Assembly: GCF_026126425.1 (NCBI RefSeq)
Contig: NZ_JAFMPW010000002.1
Coordinates: 248,001 to 312,000 of the forward strand
DNA from: Muriicola sp. Z0-33
GTDB lineage: Bacteria; Bacteroidota; Bacteroidia; Flavobacteriales; Flavobacteriaceae
Length of the DNA stretch: 64,000 nucleotides
Direction: 5' to 3'
Each line of letters starts with the position of its first letter. Within the stretch, counting starts at the first letter, position 1. Made by a program: the position numbers and the translations under genes. Under the pieces are notes generated by a model that saw nothing but the letters and a program-made list of their open reading frames with translations, did no database searches and had not been told where the DNA came from. Below are positions 38,022 through 47,054 of this stretch, one piece after another.

Positions 38022-41000
38022 ATGGTTATGATCCAATATTTACATCTCTTTTACATTTGCATTAAAAATGGATCTAGACCATTGGTTCTGCTTGCGCTTG
38101 TTTTCAACCTAGGTATTCATGGCTTACACTCCCAACAAGTTTCAAACACCGGGTTGCCCTATATTCAGAATTATTCCCCTACAGATTACAACGCCGCTTC
38201 CCAAAATTGGGCTGTTGTACAAAACAAGGAAGGTTTCATTTACGTAGGCAATAATAATGGGGTTTTGGAGTATGATGGTGTCTCCTGGAGACTTATAGAA
38301 CTGCCAAACTATGGTATAGCCAGGGCGCTGGCAATAGCTTCGAATAACAGAATCTATGTTGGTGGTTATAATGAATTGGGGTACTTAGAGCCCGATGAGC
38401 AGGGGTTGCTCCAATTTATTTCCTTGAAAGAAAATCTGGAAGAAAAGAACTTTCAACTCGTTGGCGATATTAGTATTCAAAATGAAAGCATATACTTTAC
38501 AGCGGAGAAAAAAATATTCGAATGGAAAAACAATAGCTTCTCAGTTCATGATTCTTCTTCAGGTTTTAATTTTTCTAAAAAAATAGGGAATGAAATTTAC
38601 GCGGTGGAGAATAACCTCAAACTAAAAAAAATAGACGCTAATGGATTTAAGGAGGTAATCGATGCTTCTAAAATAGGGGCAAAAGTAATTACTGATGTTT
38701 CAACCCATGATAAGAACAAACTTTTAATCCTAACATATACTAAGGGGATTTTTGTACTAGAAAATGGCAAGATCCAAACGTTGAATGTGAAAACTTCGAA
38801 TTTTTTGTCGAAATCATTGGCACGTAGAATCATTAAACTCAGTAATGGCAATTATGCCATAGGGACGGTAAGAAATGGGATAATCACCATCGATCGAGAT
38901 GGTAACATAATTCAAGCAGTAAATAAAGATTTGGGATTACAGGACGATACCATTTTTAGACTGTTCGAAGATAATCAAAAAGGGGTCTGGGCCGCTACCA
39001 ATTATGGAATATCCCGAGTTGAACTATCATCGCCCTATTCTATTTTTGACGAGAGGCAAGGTATTGAAGGTTACGTGAACGATATTGTTGTAATTGATGG
39101 CAAGCTATATCTTGCCAACTACAATGGTGTCCTAAGATTGGGTAATCACGAAAGTATTGAAAACCATAGTTATTTTGAAAATATAAGTCCTTTGGTTTCT
39201 TCCACTGGAACCTCATCAAAACAAGCCATTGAATTTCTTATGTCCAATGATACTCTATTTGTGGGTACACGAGCAGGGCTATACATTTATGTAGACCATA
39301 AATTGGAACAACAAATTAAGCTTAAAAGTGGAGCTCTGTTTCGATCAAAGAAAAATCCTAATCGAATTTATGTTGGTTTGGCAGATGGTCTGGCCTCTAT
39401 TGTTTATAACAATGGGAAATGGGAAAACGATGGAAGAATAGGAGGTATCGATGATGATATTCGTAAAATTATAGAAGACACCGATGGAAATCTATGGTTA
39501 GAATCCCAAGTTGATGGCGTATGGAAGATAGAAGCCGGATCACTTAGAAATTCAGATAGTTTTCATAATCCAAAAGTCAAACACTTTAAATCTAACCAAG
39601 AACTACCGGATGGAGTGCTGTTTTTAAGATCGATCAATAATAAGGTATTGTTCAATATCGATAATGATATTTACGCTTATGATAAAAAACAGGATAGTAT
39701 CATTAAAGATTCGAGCATTGCCCAGCTATTTAAATTACCCGGGGAAATTTCGGTGAAGCTTGAAGACAAAGATGGTCATGTTTGGATGTTTGCCCAATTA
39801 CAAAAGGAAGATGAACGAAGATCTAGAATCAAGGCAATAAATGAGGGAAATGGAACATACCGTATTCAAAAAAACGCAGATGAACGTATTACACAAGAAC
39901 TTGGTGTAGCGCATTTTCCGGAAGCTAACGATGTGGTTTGGTATGGTGGCAGTGGCGGGGTGATTCGTCATGATCTTACTATTGTCGGCAATGAGAAATT
40001 GGACTTTAATTCCCATATTCGAAAGGTAACGATTCAAAATGACTCGATGCTCTATGGAGGTGCCGGGGAGGCCAAAAGAAATACTTCAATTCCGTTTCAA
40101 GGTAATGCATTCAGATTTGAGTATTCTGCCACAAGTTTTGACAACGAGTCCGAAAACCAATTCCAATATATCTTGGAAGGTTTTGATGAAGATTGGTCGT
40201 CCTGGACTTCTGAAACCATGAAGGACTATACGAACATACCTGAAGGGGAGTATAGTTTTAAAGTACGTTCAAAAAATGTATTCAATCATTTGGGTAACGA
40301 GGATAGTTTCTACTTTGCCGTTTTACCACCATGGCACAGAACATGGTGGGCTTATTTAATCTATGTTGTGGGAGCAATTGCATTGGTATCGCTACTGTTA
40401 CAATGGAGGTCCAAGGAATTGAAAAGAAAAAATGAAAATTTAGAAAATCTTATAGCAGATAGGACTACCGAGATTCGGCACAAAAATGAACTTTTGAACC
40501 ACCAAACGGAACAATTAGAGCAGTTGAATGAATCAAAATCACGTTTATACTCGAATATCACACACGAATTTCGAACACCTCTCACTGTTATTATTGGAAT
40601 GGCGGAAACCTTAAAAACCAATGTACTGAACAAACAATTTGAAGGGGCTGAAAAATCTTTGAACATGATTCGTCGTAATGGCAAAAACCTATTGCACATG
40701 GTCAATGAGTTATTGGATCTGTCAAAGGTGGAAAGTGGTTCTATGGAGTTGAATTTGGTACAGACCGATGCCATTCCCTTTGTGAAGTATTTGAGTGAAA
40801 GTTTTCATTCCTTGGCCGAATCCAAGAATATAAATCTTACCGTATATTCCGAAATTAATGCCTTGGAAATGGATATAGATGTAAATAAGATGGCATCGAT
40901 TATTTCCAATCTACTTTCAAATGCAATAAAATTCACCAAAGCCTATGGTAAAATAATTGTTCACCTCAACAAAATCAAAACTAAAGACGGCGAACTATTC

Positions 41001-42077
41001 TCCATTAAAGTTCAGGACAATGGTTTGGGGCTAGCAGAAAATGACATCGCTCATTTGTTTGATCGCTTCTATCAAGTAGATAACGAATTGTCATCTAAGC
41101 AAGAAGGTACAGGCATTGGTCTTTCCCTGGTCAAGGAATTTGTAGAATTAATGAAAGGGACCATTACTGTAGAGAGTGCCCTTGGTAAAGGGAGCACTTT
41201 TACCGTACAAATACCAGTAACTAATAATGCGGTTCAAATCTTGGATGCCAAAATAACGGATGAACCTCCCGTTAAAAAAACAGCTCCCAATACCAAAGTA
41301 GAATCCTCCTTTTTTGATGAGGTCTCTACATTACCCCTGGCACTGATTATTGAGGATAATGAGGATGTTGCCCATTATTTAAAAACCTGTCTCAAAGGAA
41401 AATACCAAACACTTCATGCCATTAATGGGGATAAGGGTATAGAAATGGCTTATGAGAAAATACCGGATATCATTATCAGTGATGTCATGATGCCCGGAAA
41501 AGACGGTTTCGAAGTGTGTGCTACGCTCAAGGGCGATGAACGTACAGACCATATACCCATTATTCTCTTAACGGCCAAGGTAACTGCGGAAGATCGGCTG
41601 ACAGGACTGTCCCAAGGTGCAGATGCCTATCTGGCCAAACCTTTTAATGAAAAAGAATTGTTCATTAGATTGGATCAACTATTGTTATTGCGTAAAAAAC
41701 TAGTCGACAAAATCCAAAAAGATGGCCTGTACAATTTTCTGGGCAAACAGGAAGAAAATCCCGAAACAAAATTCCTTCAAAAAATCATCCAAGTCATAAG
41801 GGAGGATATTGGCAATGCTGACTTTGGTGCCAAAAACCTCGCCGATAAATTACATCTAAGTGAATCCCAGATTTATAGAAAACTAAAAGCCATTACAAAC
41901 AAATCAACCGCCGTCTTTATACGCTCTATTCGTCTTCAAATAGCTAAGGATTTGATCCAGTCCACAAATAAGACCATCTCCGAGGTGGCCTATGAGACCG
42001 GTTTTAACGATCCTTCATGGTTTAGCCGTGCCTTCAAGGAAGAATTTGGCATTACCCCTAGCGAAGTTTCTAAGTAA
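38022..42077 (+). CDS. Hybrid two-component system (HTCS) regulator
   Basis: 1351-aa one-protein two-component system. N-terminal signal or anchor (~15-37), a periplasmic Reg_prop-type beta-propeller (~40-680), a Y_Y_Y domain (~690-765), a membrane helix (~774-796), HisKA with phospho-acceptor His848 (NITHEFRTPL), HATPase_c (LLSNAIKFT, GTGIGLSL), a receiver with Asp1154 (IIISDVMMPGKDG) and an AraC-type DNA-binding domain at the C terminus (ISEVAYETGFNDPSWFSRAFKEEFG). HTCSs usually control polysaccharide loci, yet no susCD or glycoside hydrolase is present here. The adjacent exported-protein operon is the likely target. Confidence 0.95.
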   Translation: MVMIQYLHLFYICIKNGSRPLVLLALVFNLGIHGLHSQQVSNTGLPYIQNYSPTDYNAASQNWAVVQNKEGFIYVGNNNGVLEYDGVSWRLIELPNYGIARALAIASNNRIYVGGYNELGYLEPDEQGLLQFISLKENLEEKNFQLVGDISIQNESIYFTAEKKIFEWKNNSFSVHDSSSGFNFSKKIGNEIYAVENNLKLKKIDANGFKEVIDASKIGAKVITDVSTHDKNKLLILTYTKGIFVLENGKIQTLNVKTSNFLSKSLARRIIKLSNGNYAIGTVRNGIITIDRDGNIIQAVNKDLGLQDDTIFRLFEDNQKGVWAATNYGISRVELSSPYSIFDERQGIEGYVNDIVVIDGKLYLANYNGVLRLGNHESIENHSYFENISPLVSSTGTSSKQAIEFLMSNDTLFVGTRAGLYIYVDHKLEQQIKLKSGALFRSKKNPNRIYVGLADGLASIVYNNGKWENDGRIGGIDDDIRKIIEDTDGNLWLESQVDGVWKIEAGSLRNSDSFHNPKVKHFKSNQELPDGVLFLRSINNKVLFNIDNDIYAYDKKQDSIIKDSSIAQLFKLPGEISVKLEDKDGHVWMFAQLQKEDERRSRIKAINEGNGTYRIQKNADERITQELGVAHFPEANDVVWYGGSGGVIRHDLTIVGNEKLDFNSHIRKVTIQNDSMLYGGAGEAKRNTSIPFQGNAFRFEYSATSFDNESENQFQYILEGFDEDWSSWTSETMKDYTNIPEGEYSFKVRSKNVFNHLGNEDSFYFAVLPPWHRTWWAYLIYVVGAIALVSLLLQWRSKELKRKNENLENLIADRTTEIRHKNELLNHQTEQLEQLNESKSRLYSNITHEFRTPLTVIIGMAETLKTNVLNKQFEGAEKSLNMIRRNGKNLLHMVNELLDLSKVESGSMELNLVQTDAIPFVKYLSESFHSLAESKNINLTVYSEINALEMDIDVNKMASIISNLLSNAIKFTKAYGKIIVHLNKIKTKDGELFSIKVQDNGLGLAENDIAHLFDRFYQVDNELSSKQEGTGIGLSLVKEFVELMKGTITVESALGKGSTFTVQIPVTNNAVQILDAKITDEPPVKKTAPNTKVESSFFDEVSTLPLALIIEDNEDVAHYLKTCLKGKYQTLHAINGDKGIEMAYEKIPDIIISDVMMPGKDGFEVCATLKGDERTDHIPIILLTAKVTAEDRLTGLSQGADAYLAKPFNEKELFIRLDQLLLLRKKLVDKIQKDGLYNFLGKQEENPETKFLQKIIQVIREDIGNADFGAKNLADKLHLSESQIYRKLKAITNKSTAVFIRSIRLQIAKDLIQSTNKTISEVAYETGFNDPSWFSRAFKEEFGITPSEVSK

Positions 42078-42104
42078 CTGATTTTCTACCCTTTAAAAGT
42101 ATTA

Positions 42105-42122
42105 ATTGCATAGATATGCAAT
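42105..42122. promoter_or_regulatory. 18-bp palindrome downstream of the HTCS gene
   Basis: ATTGCATA-GA-TATGCAAT: perfect 8-bp arms with a 2-bp spacer, 27 bp after the HTCS stop and upstream of the next operon. It has no T run, so an operator is more likely than a terminator. Confidence 0.4.
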
Positions 42123-42155
42123 AATAGTACAAGCTTTTTATTCCCGATTCACTAT

Positions 42156-42180
42156 TACTCCTAGTCTTTGAATAAATAGT
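42156..42180. promoter_or_regulatory. 25-bp upstream element, copy 1
   Basis: The sequence ending in TTTGAATAAATAGT is 22/25 identical to 48389-48413. It ends 100 bp before the start of the operon at 42280. Candidate binding site for the adjacent HTCS or a shared promoter element. Confidence 0.5.
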
Positions 42181-42279
42181 GCATGAACATAAGCGAATCT
42201 TGAGCTATTCTTGCTATACATAAACATTCGAGCAAGATCAACTTTGAATTTGCTGTATTGAAAGATAAAATAAACTATT

Positions 42280-43989
42280 ATGAAAACAATGGAAAAAACT
42301 AAAAGCACAGCTACCCTTCTTATTTTGATGCTGAGTGCTTTCATTATGGTAGCCATGATGCCGCTAAATGCCCAGGTAAAAAGAGATCAACGTACTCCAA
42401 ACCAAAACGTCACTGTTCGTGATCATCGCACCCAAAACAAAAATGTTACTGTCCGCGACCAAAGAAATAAAAGTGTGGATGACCCCTTTGCAAGACTAAA
42501 AAAAGAAGCACAACGATCCCCTGTTCAAAAAAACAAAATGAAGGCTGTTAAAATAAGCTCTAATAATCCTAACTACCGGGCAACATCCAAAGGTAAAATT
42601 AAATTTGTGCCATTTAAACTTGAAGATAAAAATGGCAGAGCTGTTTCGCCTGGCCGAAGCATTACCTTGAAAAATGGAAGAAGAACTACTGCACAGCAAG
42701 CAATAGACAAACTCAATGAAACTGAAAAATTACTTAATGCCCAGGGCTTTTCATTACGAAATAAGACTCCTAAAACAATTTCAAGAACATATACCAGTAA
42801 CAGATACTTAAATGCAAGAAAGGCGACAGCTCCAAGATCTGTAGGTACATTTAGAAAAGGAGCCAACCTTAAAAAGTTTATGAGTCTTGAAAAAAAAGTG
42901 GGGGTGGTCACTTCATTTGATAATGTAAAAGGAAAAGTAATTACATTAAAGCCCTTCAGCATGTACACTGAGAGTGAAAAAAAGGAAATCAATAAATATA
43001 ATTTCTCAAAATCATCCAGCGGCCGTATGATGGCCAAAAGAACCATTGTTCCTCGCCGCTTTCAGAAATTCAGAATTGAAAGGATTGGCAACTTATCTCC
43101 TATTCACGAATATAAGCCAGCAGATAAAACAGCAATTTGGAGTTTTGGTCACCCCGATACATTTCAGGCCAGTATTGAAGGTAGATTACATCGTTACGCA
43201 AAAATTTATCCGTACGACCCTAATAATCCGGAAAAAAATAAGTCAGAATTTAATGTGTCTGCATCCGGAAAGGTTAAGGGTACAATTTTAAATAATTCTA
43301 TGGATATACTTAGTGCATCAGGCGAATTTAATGCTCCTTCCGATGTATCCAAAAAGATGACTACAAATATTCAGCTAAAGATACTGGGTACGGCAATTAT
43401 TAATGATAATAGATCTTTTCCGCAAAAACACTCGATTAGCGACAGCTACAGTAAAAGCTTTGATAATTCTTTTGAATTTGAGGTTCCAATAATAGCAGGG
43501 ATAGACTTCGTAGGTCTTATTGGTATTAAAGGTGAGTTAGGTTATGAATACGAAGGCAAGATTGAAAGAACAGTTGCACAGGTAGATGCAAAACCATTAG
43601 TAAATTTAAAGGCCTATGGCAAAGCAGGTCTTGAATTTGCAGAGGTATTGGGAGGTGGGGTTGAGAGCGAACTTACCTTCATCAAGGCAGACATGGAACT
43701 ACAGGCATATACAGGGATCTGGAATCAAAACTCTGAAGAAATTGTAGTTGGCATTAACCACTATTTTGGTTATGACGTCAATATGCTAAGTGGCAAACTT
43801 GATGCATATGCCGAAGTTTGTGTTCCGGATTTTGTACCAATTTATGGAGGGGATTGCAAACGTATAACCCACAATGTATTTAATTGGGACGGATTTAAGG
43901 CATCAGGAACTATCGCCGAGGGCAGTAATACTCATACATTGGCCAATATTGCCAAATATGACGAAGAACCTGTGATGATAGGCAATTAA
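42280..43989 (+). CDS. Exported beta-rich protein with N-terminal RDxRT repeats
   Basis: 569 aa. A signal peptide (to about residue 33, LNAQ) is followed by three tandem copies of a motif of the form VxRDxRT (RDQRT, RDHRT, RDQRN), a basic Lys/Arg-rich region to ~residue 260, and a beta-rich C-terminal half with repeated amphipathic strands (FNVSASGKVKGTIL, GIDFVGLIGIKGELGYEYEG, LNLKAYGKAGLEFAEVLGG-like). I do not recognise a Pfam family. It is the first gene of an operon (24 bp before the next gene) and is probably an envelope or surface protein that acts with its neighbours. Confidence 0.8.
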   Translation: MKTMEKTKSTATLLILMLSAFIMVAMMPLNAQVKRDQRTPNQNVTVRDHRTQNKNVTVRDQRNKSVDDPFARLKKEAQRSPVQKNKMKAVKISSNNPNYRATSKGKIKFVPFKLEDKNGRAVSPGRSITLKNGRRTTAQQAIDKLNETEKLLNAQGFSLRNKTPKTISRTYTSNRYLNARKATAPRSVGTFRKGANLKKFMSLEKKVGVVTSFDNVKGKVITLKPFSMYTESEKKEINKYNFSKSSSGRMMAKRTIVPRRFQKFRIERIGNLSPIHEYKPADKTAIWSFGHPDTFQASIEGRLHRYAKIYPYDPNNPEKNKSEFNVSASGKVKGTILNNSMDILSASGEFNAPSDVSKKMTTNIQLKILGTAIINDNRSFPQKHSISDSYSKSFDNSFEFEVPIIAGIDFVGLIGIKGELGYEYEGKIERTVAQVDAKPLVNLKAYGKAGLEFAEVLGGGVESELTFIKADMELQAYTGIWNQNSEEIVVGINHYFGYDVNMLSGKLDAYAEVCVPDFVPIYGGDCKRITHNVFNWDGFKASGTIAEGSNTHTLANIAKYDEEPVMIGN

Positions 43990-44013
43990 AATAATAAAAG
44001 ACCATAGACAATC

Positions 44014-45693
44014 ATGTTGGGAAAGAGGGTTTTTTTTAGTTACATATTTCTTTTATGCCTGTTAAGTTTCGGGTGTAAAGGAAGTATGGTAACTGAGGTT
44101 TCTGACCAATTGCATTATTCCTATAGTTCAGAAAGCTTAGGATATAACGACATAAAAAAATTATACAGTTCGGATACCGTCAATCTAAAAAAACCATTTT
44201 TTAAAAGTGCCACTTTGCAGCAAGCTCAAGTACTTATAAAAGCTCAACTGGCAAAAACAATCTTGGAGAAAAATACTGAGGGTAAGTTGGTTTGTTATCA
44301 ATTAACAGACCTTTCATTTACCCTCAAAAGTGGCGGAATTAGTATGGATACAGAATTTATTAGCAAAGATTTAAAGCAACCAGTATTTGTTCAGATAAAT
44401 GATTCCGGGAAAATAGGACATATTTATTTTGATTCATCCCTGAGCAACATGGCAACGGGTGTTTTCAAAGATATTATTGGCAGGATGCAATTTGTACAAC
44501 CAGCAAAGAAATCTAAAAGCTGGCAAACTGTAGAAGAAAACAATAATGGCACCTATATGGCTAACTACCGTATGGCAAAGTCCGGTTCATCAGCTGTTAC
44601 CTATAATAAAGAAATAGTAAAATATCTGGCGTACAAGTCGAAGAGAAAAAATCAAAGTATTGATATAGATAATGCCACTACAATTGAAACTGATAATGAT
44701 GGCGCAATCAATAAAATTAACACTTCTGAAGCGCAAATAGTGCTTTACCAAACGGATACCATAAGTGCATCAGGCACCAAAGTGGCGGTTTTGCTAAGGT
44801 CCAAAACCAAAATAAAAAATAACATAAAAGAGCATTTATTAACTATAAAAAACTCTGACAATTACAGCATCCAAACCACTTTAAGTGCTCCTGTTTCTAC
44901 CAAAAATATAACTAAAATGGTGCATGCAGGAACCTTGGGTACAGATAATTGGCAGCAGCTATTTCAAAGATTATCCACAGCTCATGACTTAACCAAAGAG
45001 CAGGAAGTGTCTTTAATTGAAAAGTTCAGAGCAGTTTTTTATTTATACCCGGATACCTGTAAACAAGTGGGTGGGATCCTGGAAAGAGAACCGTTTAATT
45101 CTATAATCTCCAGGGTACTTCGCACGGCATTATCAACGGCGGAAACATCAGAAGCTACAGATGCTATTGCCGATATTATCAGCAGGAATCATAACAATGA
45201 ACAACTTCTGGAAGAGCTATTGACAGAACTAACCACCACAGCCTTTCCAACTAAGAATGCCATTGAAACTGTAAAAGCTATTGCATTTAAGGCTAAGGAG
45301 CCCCAAGACGATTTTATCAGGTCTACTGCTCAACTTACCCTGGGAGGAATGGCTTATCGGATTAAAGCTATCGACAGCGTACAAGCAGATGAATTAACCA
45401 GCTTTCTTCTAAAGGAAATGAGGACCGAAAAAGATACAATTCAGCAGTTGTTTGTACTGGGGAATACCGGCTCACCCATTGTTTATCCATTTATCAAATC
45501 CCTGATTGAACATTCACAAACATCCGATCAGATAAAAATTGAAGCTATTTATTCGCTCAGTCTCATTAAAAATAGTCAGGTCTCCGGCTACCTGGAAAAA
45601 TTGGCTCAAAACAACAAGGCAACAATAAGAGAAACGGCCAGGGAAGTAATTAAGTCTCGAAGTAATGAATTTGATGCACCGAAAATAAATTAA
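44014..45693 (+). CDS. Lipoprotein resembling the N-terminal lipid-transfer module of vitellogenin/MTP/apoB
   Basis: 559 aa with lipobox SFGC (Cys21), thus an outer- or inner-membrane lipoprotein. Residues ~30-210 form a beta-rich region whose landmarks follow the large lipid transfer protein (LLTP) N-terminal domain in order: LHYSYSS, a V-x-L-x-x-L-T-D-L strand, LKQPVFVQINDSGKIGHIYFD, FKDIIGRMQF, then WQTVEENNNGTYMANYRM. Residues ~315-555 are HEAT-like helices with LLTP-like signposts (TAQLTLGGMAYRI; LGNTGSPIVYPFIKSL; IRETAREVI). LLTPs bind and move lipid; a bacterial role in lipid transport is inference. HEAT repeats alone would be the minimal call. Confidence 0.7.
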   Translation: MLGKRVFFSYIFLLCLLSFGCKGSMVTEVSDQLHYSYSSESLGYNDIKKLYSSDTVNLKKPFFKSATLQQAQVLIKAQLAKTILEKNTEGKLVCYQLTDLSFTLKSGGISMDTEFISKDLKQPVFVQINDSGKIGHIYFDSSLSNMATGVFKDIIGRMQFVQPAKKSKSWQTVEENNNGTYMANYRMAKSGSSAVTYNKEIVKYLAYKSKRKNQSIDIDNATTIETDNDGAINKINTSEAQIVLYQTDTISASGTKVAVLLRSKTKIKNNIKEHLLTIKNSDNYSIQTTLSAPVSTKNITKMVHAGTLGTDNWQQLFQRLSTAHDLTKEQEVSLIEKFRAVFYLYPDTCKQVGGILEREPFNSIISRVLRTALSTAETSEATDAIADIISRNHNNEQLLEELLTELTTTAFPTKNAIETVKAIAFKAKEPQDDFIRSTAQLTLGGMAYRIKAIDSVQADELTSFLLKEMRTEKDTIQQLFVLGNTGSPIVYPFIKSLIEHSQTSDQIKIEAIYSLSLIKNSQVSGYLEKLAQNNKATIRETAREVIKSRSNEFDAPKIN

Positions 45694-45714
45694 TAACATT
45701 TAAATCAACACGGT

Positions 45715-47001
45715 ATGAAAAAAACTAAAACGCTTAAATCATATCCCATATTTCTATGCTTGTCATTTGTGATTTTAGTTTCTTTTTCTATTGCACCTGT
45801 CCAAGCTCAGGTGAACCGTGACCACAGAACTAAGAAAGTAACAACTCGTGATCATAGAACCAAGAGCCCACAAAAAAACCCTGTTGCTGTGGATGATTCC
45901 AAAAATAACTTCCTGGTGAACAATCCTCCCAGAAGCACCCGGGAAGACATAGCAAAATGGAATAAAATTGTCTATAAAATGCAGGGGATAGAGGGGTTTG
46001 ATCCAGTTAGAAACAATATAGGCACCAGGCCTGCAGAAAAAAAAATTAAGGACCTTCCCGGCACAGGGTATAAAAATAATTGGCTGCCTCTTAGCACCAG
46101 AAAACAAGTTTGCTGTGGAAAATTAGAAAATTTTAAAACCTATGACGGAACCGGTGATGAGATGGATTGGAATTTGTTTATTCTACCTAATGACGACTTT
46201 TCATTTTTAATTACTGAAACACTCCCATACAAGGAAGAAACGCTTTTAATGAGTAGCAGCGGCTGGCACAAAAATAAGAGAGGTCAATATCTCCTGGAGG
46301 GGGAAGTTACTCCGGATCAAAGTTTGTATCAAAATGTATTTTTCCCTTTTAAAAAGAAAAAGGGGAAGAAAAGCCAGGATCCTGTAATTGGACTTGAAGG
46401 GAAAGAAATTTGCCTTTATGGTCCCTGGGTTAGAGAATGGTTGCATCATCACAGACCTGAGATTCATCCCTCAGAAATGATATGGTGGAAGGAGGCGAAA
46501 GGGTATTACATGATGTTAATTCAGGACGATTCTAACAGGTTTGACAGCAAAGGCGATTTCGATCTGGACGGAATAGGCGACAATAAGTGGAAACCATGGG
46601 CCGCTCCTCCCTTAACAGCACAGTTTAAAATTGCTTTTGAAATTAAACCTACAATAGCAAACCTTCCATATAAAATGGATATCCGAGAAGTATATAAAAG
46701 ATTTGTTGTTACAAAGGAAGATGGAGCTGCTTTGGCAGATGCTGATAATGGCACCTCCCATGCGCTGGTAGTAAATAACAAAAAACTTTTGGTAGTCAAT
46801 GAACAACAAGAAAATGATAAAGACCTGGGAGTAAAGTTTGTTGAAATCACAAAAAGAGCAGATGGAACCATTCAGGGCTATGTTCAGATAACCACTAAAG
46901 TTGGCGGACCAGATTTAGGAGGAGATGAAGGCTATCATATACTATATGTGGCCTCGGGTATACCCAATAAAATAAGTGAACGAGCTAATAAAATAGATTA
47001 G
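45715..47001 (+). CDS. Exported protein with RDHRT repeats and GPWV-H-RPEIHP motif
   Basis: 428 aa. The signal peptide ends near VQAQ. The mature N terminus carries two RDHRT copies (VNRDHRTKKVTTRDHRTKS) like those of the 42280 product. A C-C motif (QVCCGKLENF) and a central CLYGPWVREWLHHHRPEIHPSE segment look like a conserved binding or catalytic patch; a DLDGIGDNKW stretch resembles a calcium-binding loop. Start 21 bp after the LLTP-like gene. The family is not recognised. Confidence 0.78.
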   Translation: MKKTKTLKSYPIFLCLSFVILVSFSIAPVQAQVNRDHRTKKVTTRDHRTKSPQKNPVAVDDSKNNFLVNNPPRSTREDIAKWNKIVYKMQGIEGFDPVRNNIGTRPAEKKIKDLPGTGYKNNWLPLSTRKQVCCGKLENFKTYDGTGDEMDWNLFILPNDDFSFLITETLPYKEETLLMSSSGWHKNKRGQYLLEGEVTPDQSLYQNVFFPFKKKKGKKSQDPVIGLEGKEICLYGPWVREWLHHHRPEIHPSEMIWWKEAKGYYMMLIQDDSNRFDSKGDFDLDGIGDNKWKPWAAPPLTAQFKIAFEIKPTIANLPYKMDIREVYKRFVVTKEDGAALADADNGTSHALVVNNKKLLVVNEQQENDKDLGVKFVEITKRADGTIQGYVQITTKVGGPDLGGDEGYHILYVASGIPNKISERANKID

Positions 47002-47054
47002 AAAATACAGAAGACAAATTAAGGGTACGCTATCAACTAAAAAATATTAAAACA

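Noticed and set aside
38022-42077. Polysaccharide utilisation locus
   Set aside because: The HTCS is present, but no SusC/SusD pair, glycoside hydrolase, lyase or sulfatase can be seen nearby.
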